Below, in pieces: positions 41,316 through 51,011 of a stretch of 64,000 nucleotides of DNA. The notes under the pieces were generated by a model. The model searched no databases and was not told the DNA's origin. It saw nothing but the letters and a program-made list of their open reading frames with translations. The position numbers and the translations under genes are program-made. Position 1 is the first letter of the stretch; each line of letters begins with the position of its first letter. Origin of the DNA: Treponema sp. GTDB lineage: Bacteria; Spirochaetota; Spirochaetia; Treponematales; Treponemataceae. The DNA lies in assembly GCA_016296655.1 (NCBI GenBank), contig JAEDIW010000005.1, positions 6,649-70,648 on the forward strand, written 5' to 3'.

Positions 41316-42653
41316 TCAGTTGAACGACCTGTCCTTTGCAACGTTTTCAAAACGTGTAACAGAAGGCAAGAAAATAAGTTCAACATCACCAATCGGACCG
41401 TTACGCTGCTTTGCAACAATCAGTTTTGCATCCAGTACTTGATTTGCCTCTTCAGAACTTTTTTTACGTTCCCTGTGAATGAACATTACCATATCAGCAT
41501 CCTGTTCAATAGACCCCGAACCTCTAAGCTGAGCAAGATTCGGTTCATTGCCTTCTGCATCACGTGCAAGCTGACACAAAACAACAATCGGAATATTAAG
41601 TTCCCTTGCCAGCGACTTCAGCGATTTTGAAATTTCTGAAATCTGCTCATAAACTGGTGCATTCTGATTTTCAGTTGAAATAAGTCCAATGTAGTCAATA
41701 AAAATTATTTTTACATCATGCTGCAGCTTCATACGCCTTGCCATAGCCCTAAGGTCAAGAAGCTGCATATTCGGAGTATCAACAATATACAGCGGAGAAT
41801 CATAACAAAGTCCTGCTGCATCTTGAATTTTCTGCAAATCCTGCAAAGTCAGCAAACCTGAACGGATTTTTCCACCAGGAACCCTTGAAACCTGCGATAA
41901 AAGACGCTGCCCAATTTGAGCATCGGACATTTCCAGCGAAAAAAAACCGCAGGAAATTTTCCTTTCCACCGCAATATATTGAATCATAGACAAAGCCAAA
42001 GCCGTTTTACCCATTGAAGGTCTGGCACCTATAATTATCAATTCCTGATTTTGAAAACCGCTTGTCATGGCATCTAAATCGCCAAAGCCCGAAGGAATGC
42101 CTGTAAATCCACTGCGGTTTGCAAGCCTTTTTTCAATAAGCGTAATTGTATTATTTACAACCTCCTGCATTTCATGAATGGAAGTTGTCTGATTTCTTTC
42201 AGTTATATTAAAAATGCTTTTTTCTGCAAGTTCAAGAATATTTTTACTTTCTTTTGTTTCATCAAAGGAAGCAGCCTTCAAATCCTGAGAAATTTTTATC
42301 AGCTCCCTGCGGACTGAACAATCCAGAACAACATTTGCATAATAAGAAATGTTTGCACTTGTCGGCACAGTATCGGAAAGGCTTGCTATATAAGCCGCAC
42401 CACCAGCTGCATCAAGTTCTCCAGTTTTATTCAGCTCATTCAAAAGAGTAAGGGCATCTCCATGAATATTCTGATTTGACATGGAAATCATTGCCTTATA
42501 AATCAATTGATTTTGTCTGGAATAAAAATTTTCAACTTTCAAAAGGACGGCAATATCATCAAAAGCACTCCAATCCAGCAACAGAGCTCCAAGAGTTGCC
42601 TGTTCTGCCTCAAGATTATGAGGAGGAACTTTGTCTTTTAATAATGAATCCAT
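41316..42653 (-). CDS. dnaB: Replicative DNA helicase DnaB
   Basis: 445 residues. The ring helicase that unwinds DNA ahead of the replisome. The N-terminal domain opens PPHNLEAEQATLGALLLD (about 10-27), followed by a linker and a RecA-like core with Walker A GARPSMGKTAL (about 208-218), the KIIFIDYIGLI Walker B region, and QLRGSGSIEQDADMVMFIHRE near the C-terminus. AAGGAAGG precedes the ATG. Last gene of the conserved rpsF-ssb-rpsR-rplI-dnaB operon; a hairpin at 42716-42751 between rplI and dnaB may lower its expression relative to the ribosomal genes. Confidence 0.97.
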   Translation of the reverse strand: MDSLLKDKVPPHNLEAEQATLGALLLDWSAFDDIAVLLKVENFYSRQNQLIYKAMISMSNQNIHGDALTLLNELNKTGELDAAGGAAYIASLSDTVPTSANISYYANVVLDCSVRRELIKISQDLKAASFDETKESKNILELAEKSIFNITERNQTTSIHEMQEVVNNTITLIEKRLANRSGFTGIPSGFGDLDAMTSGFQNQELIIIGARPSMGKTALALSMIQYIAVERKISCGFFSLEMSDAQIGQRLLSQVSRVPGGKIRSGLLTLQDLQKIQDAAGLCYDSPLYIVDTPNMQLLDLRAMARRMKLQHDVKIIFIDYIGLISTENQNAPVYEQISEISKSLKSLARELNIPIVVLCQLARDAEGNEPNLAQLRGSGSIEQDADMVMFIHRERKKSSEEANQVLDAKLIVAKQRNGPIGDVELIFLPSVTRFENVAKDRSFN

Positions 42654-42715
42654 AAAATTGCCTTCCTTAAAGAATAAATATAAACCTCAAAAAAAATCAA
42701 GGCTAGTGCAAAATA

Positions 42716-42751
42716 AAAGCCAGCACAACGTTATACCGTCAGGCTGGCTTT
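42716..42751 (-). terminator. Hairpin between rplI and dnaB, possible attenuator
   Basis: AAAGCCAGC and GCTGGCTTT pair perfectly (9 bp) over an 18-base loop; on the minus strand a T-rich tail (TTATTTT) follows. Position inside the operon suggests partial termination before dnaB. Confidence 0.6.
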
Positions 42752-42798
42752 CACTTTGGAAACATCAAAAAGATATTTCCTGATTTTTCAAAGCAAGA

Positions 42799-43350
42799 TT
42801 ACTCAGCTTTTTCTTCTGCAACAGAAGCTTCTTTTTCTTCAGCAGGAGCTTCTGCAACTTCAGCTTTCTTTCCCTTTGCTTTTTTGTCAGCAGAAACATC
42901 TTCTTCCTGAGCTTTTACAACCAATTCTACAGTTGCAGTCTGTGCTTCATAAAGCTTTACAACAACATGATATTTTCCTGTTGACTTGATGTTTACACCA
43001 GGAACTTCAATGCGCTTACGTTCAATTTCATATCCAGCTTTTGCAAACAAATCAACAACTGTTAACGAAGAAACTGCACCATAAAGTTTTCCATTTGGAC
43101 TTGCCGGCATAACAGCTTCAAGTGAAAGCTGCTCAAGCTTTTCTTTAAGACTTGCAGAATCCTTGCGTTTCTGTTCCTTGCGGGCTTCAATTTCAGCTTT
43201 GCGGCCTTCAAAGATTGCAACAGTTGCATCATTGTAAGGTACAGCAAGAACACGTGGCAAAAGGTAGTTGCGAGCATAGCCGTCAGCTACCATCTTTACA
43301 TCACCTTCTTCTCCAAGGTGTTTTACATCTGTATTAAGAATAACTTTCAT
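42799..43350 (-). CDS. rplI: Ribosomal protein L9 with acidic C-terminal extension
   Basis: 183 residues, about 35 longer than typical. The N-terminal domain is canonical: MKVILNTDVKHLGEEGDVK, DGYARNYLLPR. The central helix is Lys/Glu-rich and the C-terminal RNA-binding domain (about 70-148) is present. After it comes an extension of about 35 residues made almost only of Glu, Ala, Lys and Val. L9 binds 23S rRNA and helps keep reading frame. The Shine-Dalgarno GAGGAG is clear. Confidence 0.96.
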   Translation of the reverse strand: MKVILNTDVKHLGEEGDVKMVADGYARNYLLPRVLAVPYNDATVAIFEGRKAEIEARKEQKRKDSASLKEKLEQLSLEAVMPASPNGKLYGAVSSLTVVDLFAKAGYEIERKRIEVPGVNIKSTGKYHVVVKLYEAQTATVELVVKAQEEDVSADKKAKGKKAEVAEAPAEEKEASVAEEKAE

Positions 43351-43430
43351 TTTACAAGCTCCTCTTGATTTTTTAAGGCCGCGTCACCAGGAGTTGGATC
43401 GCTCTGCCCCTTTGTCTTTGCAGACAGTAA

Positions 43431-43754
43431 TTAGTCGCCAACGAATGGCAACAATGCTACAACGCGAGCACGTTTAATTGCAACAGCAAGTTCTCTCTGG
43501 TGCTTTGCACATGTTCCTGTTATACGGCGTGGAAGAATCTTTCCGCGTTCTGTTGTATAACGGCGCAGACTGTCAGCATCCTTATAGTCAATCTTGATTT
43601 TATTTGCACAGAAACGGCAAACTTTCTTGTGGAAGAAAGCTTTTCCTTTTCCATGTCCACGGCCTTCATTTTCACGACCTGTGTCCTGTGCAACTTCTGT
43701 ATTCATTTCGTCTTTTACAACGTCTTCCATAGCAACCTGTTTTTCATCAGACAT
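43431..43754 (-). CDS. rpsR: Ribosomal protein S18 with acidic N-terminal extension
   Basis: 107 residues; the conserved S18 core (about 40-107) has [20 protein letters not shown] and [28 protein letters not shown]. About 38 extra residues at the start (Asp/Glu-rich, then Gly/His/Lys-rich) are unusual for the family. Two or three cysteines near the core start could hold zinc, as in the zinc-binding S18 form. Binds with S6 in the small-subunit platform. AGGAG precedes the ATG, so the extension is likely real. Confidence 0.95.
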   Translation of the reverse strand: MSDEKQVAMEDVVKDEMNTEVAQDTGRENEGRGHGKGKAFFHKKVCRFCANKIKIDYKDADSLRRYTTERGKILPRRITGTCAKHQRELAVAIKRARVVALLPFVGD

Positions 43755-43786
43755 AATTATCTCCTAAATGCATTTGGGATATTCAA

Positions 43787-44251
43787 TTAAAACGGAATAT
43801 CTTCAAGGAACGTATTTGTGTCTCCGCCGTAAGAAGCCGGATCCATCGGTTCAGAACTTGATTTTGGCTGGAATTTCGAGGCATATCCCCCAGTCTGTTG
43901 ACCACCCTCTGCTTTTCCGCCAAGAAGCTGAACATTTGTAGCAGTAATAGTTATTCTGCTTTGCTTTTGTCCATCTTTTTCCCATCTGTCCTGACGCAGA
44001 TAACCTTCAATGGCAATCTGCTTGCCTTTTGTCAAATACGGTTTAAGGCTTTCTGCCTGTTTTCCCCATATCGTAACATCAAAATAACTTACTTCTTCCA
44101 CCCACTGGTCGCCATTTTTACGGCTGCGGTTTACAGCAATGCTTACATTAGCACGAGCCTGTCCGCTAGGAAGATATGCAAAAGAACGTTCATCAGCACC
44201 AACATCACGAGTAAGCCTGCCAACAAGTGTTACATGATTGATATCTGTCAT
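43787..44251 (-). CDS. ssb: Single-stranded DNA-binding protein
   Basis: 154 residues. OB fold (about 1-110): NHVTLVGRLTRDVGADE, VSIAVNRSRKNGDQWVEEVSYFDVTIWGKQAESL, QIAIEGYLRQDRWEKDGQKQS. A Gly/Gln/Ser linker follows, and the acidic tip is DTFLEDIPF-like (NTFLEDIPF), the docking site for DNA repair and replication partners. GGAGG precedes the ATG. Placed between rpsF and rpsR, as in many bacteria. Confidence 0.97.
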   Translation of the reverse strand: MTDINHVTLVGRLTRDVGADERSFAYLPSGQARANVSIAVNRSRKNGDQWVEEVSYFDVTIWGKQAESLKPYLTKGKQIAIEGYLRQDRWEKDGQKQSRITITATNVQLLGGKAEGGQQTGGYASKFQPKSSSEPMDPASYGGDTNTFLEDIPF

Positions 44252-44288
44252 TTATTTCCTCCAGTGAATGTTCAAGTAAAATTACTTA

Positions 44289-44579
44289 CTATGCGTTCTT
44301 TTCGTCAAGCTTTACAAAAAGATAACGAAGCAAATTTTCATTCAAATGGAATTTGCTGTCAATTTCTTCAAGTTTTCCAGGATTTACGTTAATCGTGAAC
44401 AGTGCGTAGCGACCACGAACCTGTTTTTTAATTTCATAAGCAAATTCACGATCACCAAGTGATTCTTCTTTTTCAATTTCAGCGCTGAACTGTGCAAGGT
44501 CAGCCTTAAGCAATTCAGCTCCAGATTTAGCCTTCTCCTCTTCAATCGGGAAAATAGCCATAAGTTCATACTTTCTCAT
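44289..44579 (-). CDS. rpsF: Ribosomal protein S6
   Basis: 96 residues, normal length. MRKYELMAIFP and the KKQVRGRYALFTINV strand are typical; the C-terminal FHLNENLLRYLFVKLDEK is conserved. Partner of S18 in the 30S platform. First gene of the operon, with AAGGAG before the ATG and a good promoter 58-86 bp upstream. Confidence 0.97.
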   Translation of the reverse strand: MRKYELMAIFPIEEEKAKSGAELLKADLAQFSAEIEKEESLGDREFAYEIKKQVRGRYALFTINVNPGKLEEIDSKFHLNENLLRYLFVKLDEKNA

Positions 44580-44636
44580 ATTAACTCCTTATGGACGTAT
44601 GGAAACTACATGCGTAGTCTCAAGGGGGATTCGTTT

Positions 44637-44665
44637 ATAATATTGATTTTACAAAACATCGTCAA
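44637..44665 (-). promoter_or_regulatory. Sigma-70 promoter of the rpsF operon
   Basis: On the minus strand TTGACG (44665-44660), a 17-bp spacer and TATTAT (44642-44637). Transcription would start near 44630, giving a 50-base leader before rpsF. Confidence 0.7.
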
Positions 44666-44792
44666 TAGATTTATATAAATGTATTTACATAATTGAAAAG
44701 CCAATCTGTCTATACTTCGAGCAGAAAAAGTCAAAAACACTCAGCAAAGCATCAGCACTCATGAAAAAAAAATCCAAACATATCCAGAAAAA

Positions 44793-45275
44793 TCATACTT
44801 TTGAAACAGCTTCCTTCAGCGATTTTTCAGAAAAAATCTTTTCAACATTCAGTATTATTATGAATTTTTCATCTTTTTTTCCAATTCCGCTTATGTATTC
44901 TTCAGGAATGCTGTTTCCGAATTTTGGAGCCGGTTCAATTGTTTTTTCATCTATTTCCAGAACTTCTTCAACAGAATCTGCTACAGCACCATAAACAGAA
45001 ACTAATTCTTCATCTCCTTCTTTTCTGCCAGAATTTTTTATTTCAAGCACGATAATCCTAGTCTTTTTGGAAACTTCAGAACTTTCCAATCCTAAACGCC
45101 TGCGAAGATTTATTGCAGAAATTCCTTCGCCCCGGGAATTTATGATTCCTTCCACATAATCAGACGTACACGGAAGCCTTACAGGTTCGACATAATTTAA
45201 AACTTCCTGAACCTTGGTTACTTCCACTGCATATAAAGAGTTCTGAAGCGTAAAAGTCAAAAACTGCCTTGCCAT
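44793..45275 (-). CDS. cheW: CheW chemotaxis coupling protein (second copy of the cluster)
   Basis: 160 residues. Adapter linking receptors to CheA. The opening FLTFTLQNSLYAVEVTKVQEVLNY and the GIINSRGEGISAINLRRRLGL segment follow the CheW fold. It has an insertion of basic and acidic residues (about 93-104, GRKEGDEEL). It is clearly related to the other CheW at 50269-50763 but less like it at the ends. Last gene of the seven-gene chemotaxis run. GGAG precedes the ATG. Confidence 0.93.
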   Translation of the reverse strand: MARQFLTFTLQNSLYAVEVTKVQEVLNYVEPVRLPCTSDYVEGIINSRGEGISAINLRRRLGLESSEVSKKTRIIVLEIKNSGRKEGDEELVSVYGAVADSVEEVLEIDEKTIEPAPKFGNSIPEEYISGIGKKDEKFIIILNVEKIFSEKSLKEAVSKV

Positions 45276-45312
45276 AATAAGACTCCATGAAAATATTTTA
45301 ACTTAAAAAAAA

Positions 45313-45678
45313 TCAGCCTACAATCTTTTTTACTACAGCCAGAAGCTTTTCCGAAGAAAAAGGCTTTACAATCCAGCCTGTAGCTCCAGCCTCTTTACCT
45401 TCCTGCATTTTTGAATCCTGATTTTCAGTCGTCAGAACAATAATCGGTGTAAAACGGTACTTTGGATTCTGACGAAGTTTTTTGGTAAATTCAATTCCAT
45501 CCATATTCGGCATATTAATGTCAGTTATTACAAGACCGAATTTATCAGCTTCAGCTTTATTCAGACCGTCAACACCATCAACAGCTTCAGTAACATCATA
45601 ACCTTCCTGCCCCAAGATAAAAGTAATGCTTTTACGGATTGAAACCGAATCATCAACAGCAAGAATCTTAGCACCCAT
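45313..45678 (-). CDS. cheY: CheY-type response regulator
   Basis: 121 residues from the ATG at 45678, with GGAGGG upstream; a start at 45684 would be TTG. Single receiver domain: acidic pocket D9-D10, phosphoacceptor D53 in ITDINMP, threonine in VLTTEN and lysine in VKPFS. Likely carries the chemotaxis signal to the flagellar switch. PIIVLTTENQDSKMQEGKEAGATGWIVKPF is close to the CheY used with chemotaxis gene clusters. It lies 37 bp before cheW on the same strand. Confidence 0.92.
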   Translation of the reverse strand: MGAKILAVDDSVSIRKSITFILGQEGYDVTEAVDGVDGLNKAEADKFGLVITDINMPNMDGIEFTKKLRQNPKYRFTPIIVLTTENQDSKMQEGKEAGATGWIVKPFSSEKLLAVVKKIVG

Positions 45679-45788
45679 AAACAACGCCCTCCAAAATCTT
45701 CACCTTTTTTGACAAACCTGAAAACAGAACTTTTCCAAGCTTTCCATACCTATCATTATAACCTGAAAAAAAATAATAACATGATTTT

Positions 45789-46868
45789 TTACATTTTTTG
45801 ACCTATAGCAGCCATTACAGCTGGAGCAATCTTTTCAAGTGGCAAAATCTCCTTTACCCCACCAGTTTTTACAGCTTCACAGGGCATTCCGTAGACAATG
45901 CACGTTTCTTCATTTTGAGCTATTGTCCACGCACCTGAATCAAAAAGTTCCTTTATTCCTTTTGCTCCATCATCCCCCATTCCTGTCATTATTACACCAA
46001 CTGCATTTTTTCCGGCAAAACGTGATGCTGAACGGAAAAGAACATCAACCGAAGGTCTATGCCGAGAAACCAGCGGGCCACCCTTCACTTCAACAAAATA
46101 TCTGGCTCCACTGCGCTTTAAAAGCGTGTGCATATTTCCAGGAGCTATCAGAACCCGCCCACGAACAACACTGTCACCATTTTGCGCTTCTTTTACATTT
46201 ACCTTGCAAAGTCCGTCAAGGCGTTGTGCAAAAGACCTGGTAAAATGCTCTGGCATGTGCTGCACAATTACCATCCCGGGAGCATCAACTGGAAGCATTT
46301 CCAGAAAGACTCTCAAAGCTTCTGTTCCTCCTGTACTTGCTCCTACAACCACAATTTTTTCAGTAGTTTCAAGCGCAATCTGAAAATTTGCTTTTTTTAG
46401 CATAACATCAGCATCCAACTTCTGTTCTACCTGAAATTTTCTGAAGATTTTTCTATGAAGCTTATTTCGGGTACAATAAGCAGCTTTTACAGAATCACAA
46501 ATCCTGATTTTCGATTCTGTTAAAAATGAGCGGGTTCCAATTTCTGGTTTCAGAATAAGTTCCGCAGCTCCATATTCAATGGCTTTCAATTCATTCTGGC
46601 TGCCTTGCTCAACTTTTGAAGAACAGATTACAACAGGAATCGGCTGTTCAAGACTGTTTATGCGGCGCAAAAAAGTCAGTCCGTCCATTCTTGGCATTTC
46701 AACATCAAGAGTTATCACATCAGGTCTTTCAAGCTGAATTTTCTTTGCAGCAAAAACAGGATCAGATGCTGTCCCAATTACTTCAATTTCAGGGTCAGAT
46801 GAGAGAATCTGAGTCATTGTCTGACGAACAACGGCAGAATCATCAATTACTAAAACTTTTATTTTCAT
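45789..46868 (-). CDS. cheB: CheB protein-glutamate methylesterase/deamidase
   Basis: 359 residues. Receiver domain (about 1-120) with D10-D11 and phosphoacceptor D55. Methylesterase domain (about 165-359) with catalytic triad S178 (VVGASTGG), H204 (VQHMPEHF) and D300 (GMGDDGAKG). Removes methyl groups from chemoreceptors, opposing CheR. The ATG follows AGAGG, and cheR ends 14 bp upstream. Confidence 0.97.
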   Translation of the reverse strand: MKIKVLVIDDSAVVRQTMTQILSSDPEIEVIGTASDPVFAAKKIQLERPDVITLDVEMPRMDGLTFLRRINSLEQPIPVVICSSKVEQGSQNELKAIEYGAAELILKPEIGTRSFLTESKIRICDSVKAAYCTRNKLHRKIFRKFQVEQKLDADVMLKKANFQIALETTEKIVVVGASTGGTEALRVFLEMLPVDAPGMVIVQHMPEHFTRSFAQRLDGLCKVNVKEAQNGDSVVRGRVLIAPGNMHTLLKRSGARYFVEVKGGPLVSRHRPSVDVLFRSASRFAGKNAVGVIMTGMGDDGAKGIKELFDSGAWTIAQNEETCIVYGMPCEAVKTGGVKEILPLEKIAPAVMAAIGQKM

Positions 46869-46882
46869 CTGAAAAGCCTCTT

Positions 46883-47734
46883 TTACTGAATTTTCTGAAA
46901 AACAGTCGGAGCTACGGTTTTCAGTGGAAGGTTCATATTCATAATTGTTTCAGAATGTCCTAAAAACAAGAAACCTCCCGGTTCAAGATATTTCATAAAC
47001 TTTTCAAGAACCTTTTTTTGAGTTTCTTTATCAAAATAAATCAAGACATTTCTGCAGAAAATAATTTGAAATGATTCATTCAAACCATAATCCCTGTCTA
47101 TAAAATTCAAATGCTTAAATTCCACACTATTGCGGACATCTGCTTTTAGCCTGACAAGTTCTTTTTTCGAATCCTTGCTTTTCAGGAAATACTTTTTCTT
47201 TATAGGCATTGGAATTTTTGAAACTGAATCCAAGGGGTAAATGGCCTTTTCAGCAATTGCAAGAACTCTTGTAGAAACATCAGTTGCAAGAATGGAAAAA
47301 TTAAATTTGTACAATTCCTGTCGGCGCAAAAATTCTTTCAAGACAATGGAAATCGTATAGGGTTCCTGTCCTGTAGAACAACCGGCAGACCATACTTTTA
47401 TTTTTTTTCTATTTTGTAAAACAAAATCAGGTAGAATTTTTTCTGAAAGGTAATCAAAATGTGTAGATTCCCTGAAAAAATAAGTCAGATTTGTCGTCAT
47501 AACATCAATCATGTGCATGACTTCCTCATTATTTTTCCCAGAAAGAACATAGTCAACATATTCAGAAAAATCTGCAATTTCCAGAACATTCAACCTTGAA
47601 GACAATCTTGCCTGCATCATAAGAAGTTTCTGCTCAGGCATCTTTATACCAACATTGCGTTCAATATAAGATGCAAGCTTTCTAAAATCCTTGAGAGATA
47701 AACTATGCTGGTATGATGCAAGGACATTATTCAT
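46883..47734 (-). CDS. cheR: CheR chemoreceptor methyltransferase
   Basis: 283 residues. N-terminal helical domain (about 15-80, [15 protein letters not shown]) and SAM-binding domain with [19 protein letters not shown] (about 118-136), then [20 protein letters not shown] near the C-terminus. It transfers methyl groups to receptor glutamates. A weak ribosome site precedes the ATG; the mcp stop lies 20 bp upstream, so coupling is likely. Confidence 0.96.
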   Translation of the reverse strand: MNNVLASYQHSLSLKDFRKLASYIERNVGIKMPEQKLLMMQARLSSRLNVLEIADFSEYVDYVLSGKNNEEVMHMIDVMTTNLTYFFRESTHFDYLSEKILPDFVLQNRKKIKVWSAGCSTGQEPYTISIVLKEFLRRQELYKFNFSILATDVSTRVLAIAEKAIYPLDSVSKIPMPIKKKYFLKSKDSKKELVRLKADVRNSVEFKHLNFIDRDYGLNESFQIIFCRNVLIYFDKETQKKVLEKFMKYLEPGGFLFLGHSETIMNMNLPLKTVAPTVFQKIQ

Positions 47735-47754
47735 AAATCATTCCATAAAATCAA

Positions 47755-49626
47755 TTATTGAAGCAAAGATTCTGTTTTTTCGGCAGTTTCATCCAAGGCA
47801 AAGAATGAAATTGTCTGCGACAAAGTTGCTGAATGTGCAGAAAGTTCGCTTGCCATCGAAGCCATGTGCTCGGAAGCAGCTGCATTTTGCTGAACAACTG
47901 TATCAAGCTGTTCAATTGCAGATGTAACCTGCTGAATTCCAGAATTCTGCTCCTGACTGGCAGCTGAAATTTCTTCCACAAGTTGTGCAGTTTCTTCTAT
48001 AGAGGGAACAACTCCCGCAATTACCCTGCCAGCTTCTTCGGCAACACTTACAGTCTGATTTGAAAGTTCACTTATTTCAGAAGCTGCAACAGAACTCCGT
48101 TCAGCAAGTTTGCGAACTTCGCTGGCAACAACAGCAAATCCTTTTCCAGCATCTCCGGCACGGGCAGCTTCAATTGCAGCATTCAATGCCAAAAGATTTG
48201 TCTGGCTTGAAATGTCTTCAATAATGGCAATTTTGTCGCTGATTTGTTTTATTGCTTCAACAGCCTGAACTACAGCCTGTCCGCCACTATTTCCATCTTC
48301 TGCAGTTTTTCTTGCAATGCTGCTTGTTTTTTCTGCATTATCGGCATTCTGACATACATTCGAAGAAATTTGAGTCATCGTTGCAGACATTTCTTCTGTT
48401 GAAGCAGCCTGTTCAGTTGCGCCAGATGAAACAGTCTGAGCAGCAGAAGCAATTTCCGCACTGCCAGCAGAAACTTCAGCAGCAGCTGTTTGAACAGAAC
48501 GTACAATATCCACAAGTGCATTTTTCAGCTCTGTTATCTGATTTCCCATCTGACCAAATTCATCATTACGCTTTCTTAACTGAACAATAACATCGGTTTC
48601 TTCCTCTGTAAAATATAGAATTCCTGATGCAATTTTTTTCATTATAGTATTTACACCGATTACAGGTTTTGCAACTGTATTTGCTATAAAAACAGCAACA
48701 ATAAAAGAAAGGAGTATAAATATCAGTGCAAACACAGAAAGCGAAATTCTTGTTTTTACAACTTCAACCATAGCCTCTTCCTGACGCATTGGTGCAATTA
48801 CAAACCAATCTGTTCCATTTACAGGCCCATAGCCTGAAAATTTTAGAATATTTTCCATTACATATTCTACGTAACCAGTTCCTCCCCGCAGGACTGTTAC
48901 CATAGCGTCCGAACAGGTTTGATTTTCACCTTTAGTATCGTCAATGTAGTTGTAATCTTTTCTTACCCAATCTTTTGTCTTATGAGCAATTGTATTGCCT
49001 GTAGAATCAATCATATAAGGATGTTCTGAACCAATGTCAAAACTAAGCATAAGGTCGGAAAGCCCTTCAGCAAAAACAGAAGCTGCTACAACTGCACAAA
49101 CCTTTTTGTTCATGTCAAATACGGGAACTGCAAAGTAAATCATAACATCACTGATTGTCTGTCCTGACTTTTTTACAGGATTTGCAGCTTTTCCAGACAA
49201 AGCTTCCCTAAAATATGGAGCTGAAGAAAAATCATAGTTCTTTCCATCTGATGAAAAAGCAGCACCGTTTCTTTCAATGTAAAAAATATCATGAATTTCT
49301 GCATCAAGACTTGCAACAGTCTTAAAATATTCTACAATTTCATCTTTTGCACTCTTTCGTTCCATTCCTGTGGTTTTGTCAAAAGTACGGACATGATCCA
49401 ATTCTGAAATAATTTTCAGCTTTTCGTTCTGTCCGGCTACATACTGAGCAACCGTAGAAGAAACTCCCTGCGCCTCAAGAATCAAAGCTTTGGTAATTTC
49501 CTGCTTAATTGAATTACGCCCCTGAGAGTATGAAAAAAAGTTGAACGTTACGCAGATAGTAGAAGTTACAGCAACCATCAAAAGCATCAAAAAAGTACGG
49601 ATTTTCTTAAATCTAAACAATTTCAT
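47755..49626 (-). CDS. Methyl-accepting chemotaxis protein with dCache-type sensor
   Basis: 623 residues. First membrane segment about 13-33, periplasmic double-Cache-like domain (about 35-280, with [26 protein letters not shown] and DWFVIAPM), second membrane segment about 284-308, then HAMP and a cytoplasmic signalling hairpin. The tip is [43 protein letters not shown]. No CheR-tethering pentapeptide at the C-terminus. The ligand is probably an amino acid or carboxylate by sensor class. It is within the chemotaxis operon, between cheD and cheR. Confidence 0.95.
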   Translation of the reverse strand: MKLFRFKKIRTFLMLLMVAVTSTICVTFNFFSYSQGRNSIKQEITKALILEAQGVSSTVAQYVAGQNEKLKIISELDHVRTFDKTTGMERKSAKDEIVEYFKTVASLDAEIHDIFYIERNGAAFSSDGKNYDFSSAPYFREALSGKAANPVKKSGQTISDVMIYFAVPVFDMNKKVCAVVAASVFAEGLSDLMLSFDIGSEHPYMIDSTGNTIAHKTKDWVRKDYNYIDDTKGENQTCSDAMVTVLRGGTGYVEYVMENILKFSGYGPVNGTDWFVIAPMRQEEAMVEVVKTRISLSVFALIFILLSFIVAVFIANTVAKPVIGVNTIMKKIASGILYFTEEETDVIVQLRKRNDEFGQMGNQITELKNALVDIVRSVQTAAAEVSAGSAEIASAAQTVSSGATEQAASTEEMSATMTQISSNVCQNADNAEKTSSIARKTAEDGNSGGQAVVQAVEAIKQISDKIAIIEDISSQTNLLALNAAIEAARAGDAGKGFAVVASEVRKLAERSSVAASEISELSNQTVSVAEEAGRVIAGVVPSIEETAQLVEEISAASQEQNSGIQQVTSAIEQLDTVVQQNAAASEHMASMASELSAHSATLSQTISFFALDETAEKTESLLQ

Positions 49627-49670
49627 CTTAGCTCCTATAAAATTAAATATTTGACATAAGTATAAAAAAA

Positions 49671-50258
49671 CTAGAAAAGCTGGACTTCACCGACTGTTTT
49701 TTCCTGTTCATGAAGTCTGTCCAAATAAGAAAGCTCCATTTTTTTCAAAGCCTGTACATCACTGCGGATATGTTTAAGCCAGACTTTAGAAGAAGAAGCA
49801 TCATAAAAAATTTTTCGAGGCAGAACCCCTCCCGTATTTGAAGAAAGCACAGGGATTCCTTCATCTTCAAGATATTTAAAGGCAAATTTCGAATTTGTTT
49901 CTCCAATAAGGGCTCCTTTATATTTTCCGTCAGTTGAAAGCACATTGCTTCCTCCAAAAACCTTTGCAACAAGATCTTCTTTTTTAGAACCCTTTTTCAA
50001 CAAATCGTTTATAAGAAGTTCCATTGCGTAAATTCCAAAGCGACCGTAACAATCTGGTGTTTTCTTTTCATAATCGTTACAGTACGCAAGCATAAAATGA
50101 TTCATACCGCCAGTTTTTAACCTTTGGTCAAAAATTGTAACAGCAATGCATGACCCTAAAACAGTTGAAATAAGTTCCTTACCGTCACAAGTGTAAAATT
50201 CACCTGGAAAAATGGTAACGACATCCTTGTGAAAATGAAAATCAAAGTATCTGTTCAT
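49671..50258 (-). CDS. cheD: CheD chemoreceptor glutamine deamidase
   Basis: 195 residues from the ATG at 50258; starts further upstream would overlap cheW by more than 20 bp. Catalytic residues are visible: cysteine in [11 protein letters not shown] and histidine in [10 protein letters not shown], followed by [19 protein letters not shown] and VFGGSNVLS. Deamidates receptor glutamines and, in some species, works with CheC; no cheC is present in the window. It starts 11 bp after the upstream cheW stop. Confidence 0.94.
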   Translation of the reverse strand: MNRYFDFHFHKDVVTIFPGEFYTCDGKELISTVLGSCIAVTIFDQRLKTGGMNHFMLAYCNDYEKKTPDCYGRFGIYAMELLINDLLKKGSKKEDLVAKVFGGSNVLSTDGKYKGALIGETNSKFAFKYLEDEGIPVLSSNTGGVLPRKIFYDASSSKVWLKHIRSDVQALKKMELSYLDRLHEQEKTVGEVQLF

Positions 50259-50268
50259 CAAATGCCCG

Positions 50269-50763
50269 TCATCCACTAATAAAATTATCATCTGCAACTC
50301 CTTCTGCAGAATTTGCAAGTTCTGCAGTTTCATCAGGTGAAAAAATCATGTCAACATTCAGAATGACAATAAATCTGCCGTCTTTTTCTGCTATTCCGCA
50401 AACAAAACGTTTTGCCACGCTATTGCCAAGTTCTGGTGTTTTTTCCATACATTCTATGCTCAGTTCTACAACTTCCTGAACATCATCGGTAATTGCACCA
50501 AAATTTACAGTTCCCTCATCAGTTTTTATTTCAAGAACTATTATCTTTGTGCTTCTGTCAATTTCTTTCGGTGGTAATTCAAATTTTTTTCGCAAATTTA
50601 CAACGGAAATTCCTTTTCCCCGTGAATTAATGAGCCCTTCAATATAGTCAGCTGAACAGGGAATTTTCATAATTTTTGTATATTCAAGAACTTCTATGAC
50701 TTTTGACACAGGAATAGCATACTGAACTTCTTCCAGTGTAAACGTTAAATACTCATTGCCCAT
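50269..50763 (-). CDS. cheW: CheW chemotaxis coupling protein (first gene of the cluster)
   Basis: 164 residues with a CheW fold: YLTFTLEEVQYAIPVSKVIEVLEY, GLINSRGKGISVVNLRKKF, and CGIAEKDGRFIVILNVDMIF. GGAG precedes the ATG. It is the first gene of the operon cheW-cheD-mcp-cheR-cheB-cheY-cheW. The C-terminal 20 residues (DETAELANSAEGVADDNF) are acidic. It shares with the other CheW the INSRGxGIS motif, so both come from one ancestor. Confidence 0.95.
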   Translation of the reverse strand: MGNEYLTFTLEEVQYAIPVSKVIEVLEYTKIMKIPCSADYIEGLINSRGKGISVVNLRKKFELPPKEIDRSTKIIVLEIKTDEGTVNFGAITDDVQEVVELSIECMEKTPELGNSVAKRFVCGIAEKDGRFIVILNVDMIFSPDETAELANSAEGVADDNFISG

Positions 50764-51011
50764 ACAGTCTCCATTTTTGCAATTTACTGCATCTTTACAA
50801 TCAGGATAAACTTCTTTTCTAATATAAACGATTTTTGCATTGCAGTATTTCCAAACGGTAAATGCAGATTATATCCACTACCTATATTCTAACGCATCTA
50901 TATTTTTTTTCAAAAGATATAGTGATAAAAATAAAAGAATATCAGGAGAAGTTCGGATTTTAAAATTTTATATTGATTGACCGAAAACCTGCTTGCATTA
51001 TAATATTAAAT

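Noticed and set aside
43898..44392. 164-codon plus-strand frame across ssb and rpsF
   Set aside because: It runs antisense to two universally conserved genes and has no recognisable protein features.
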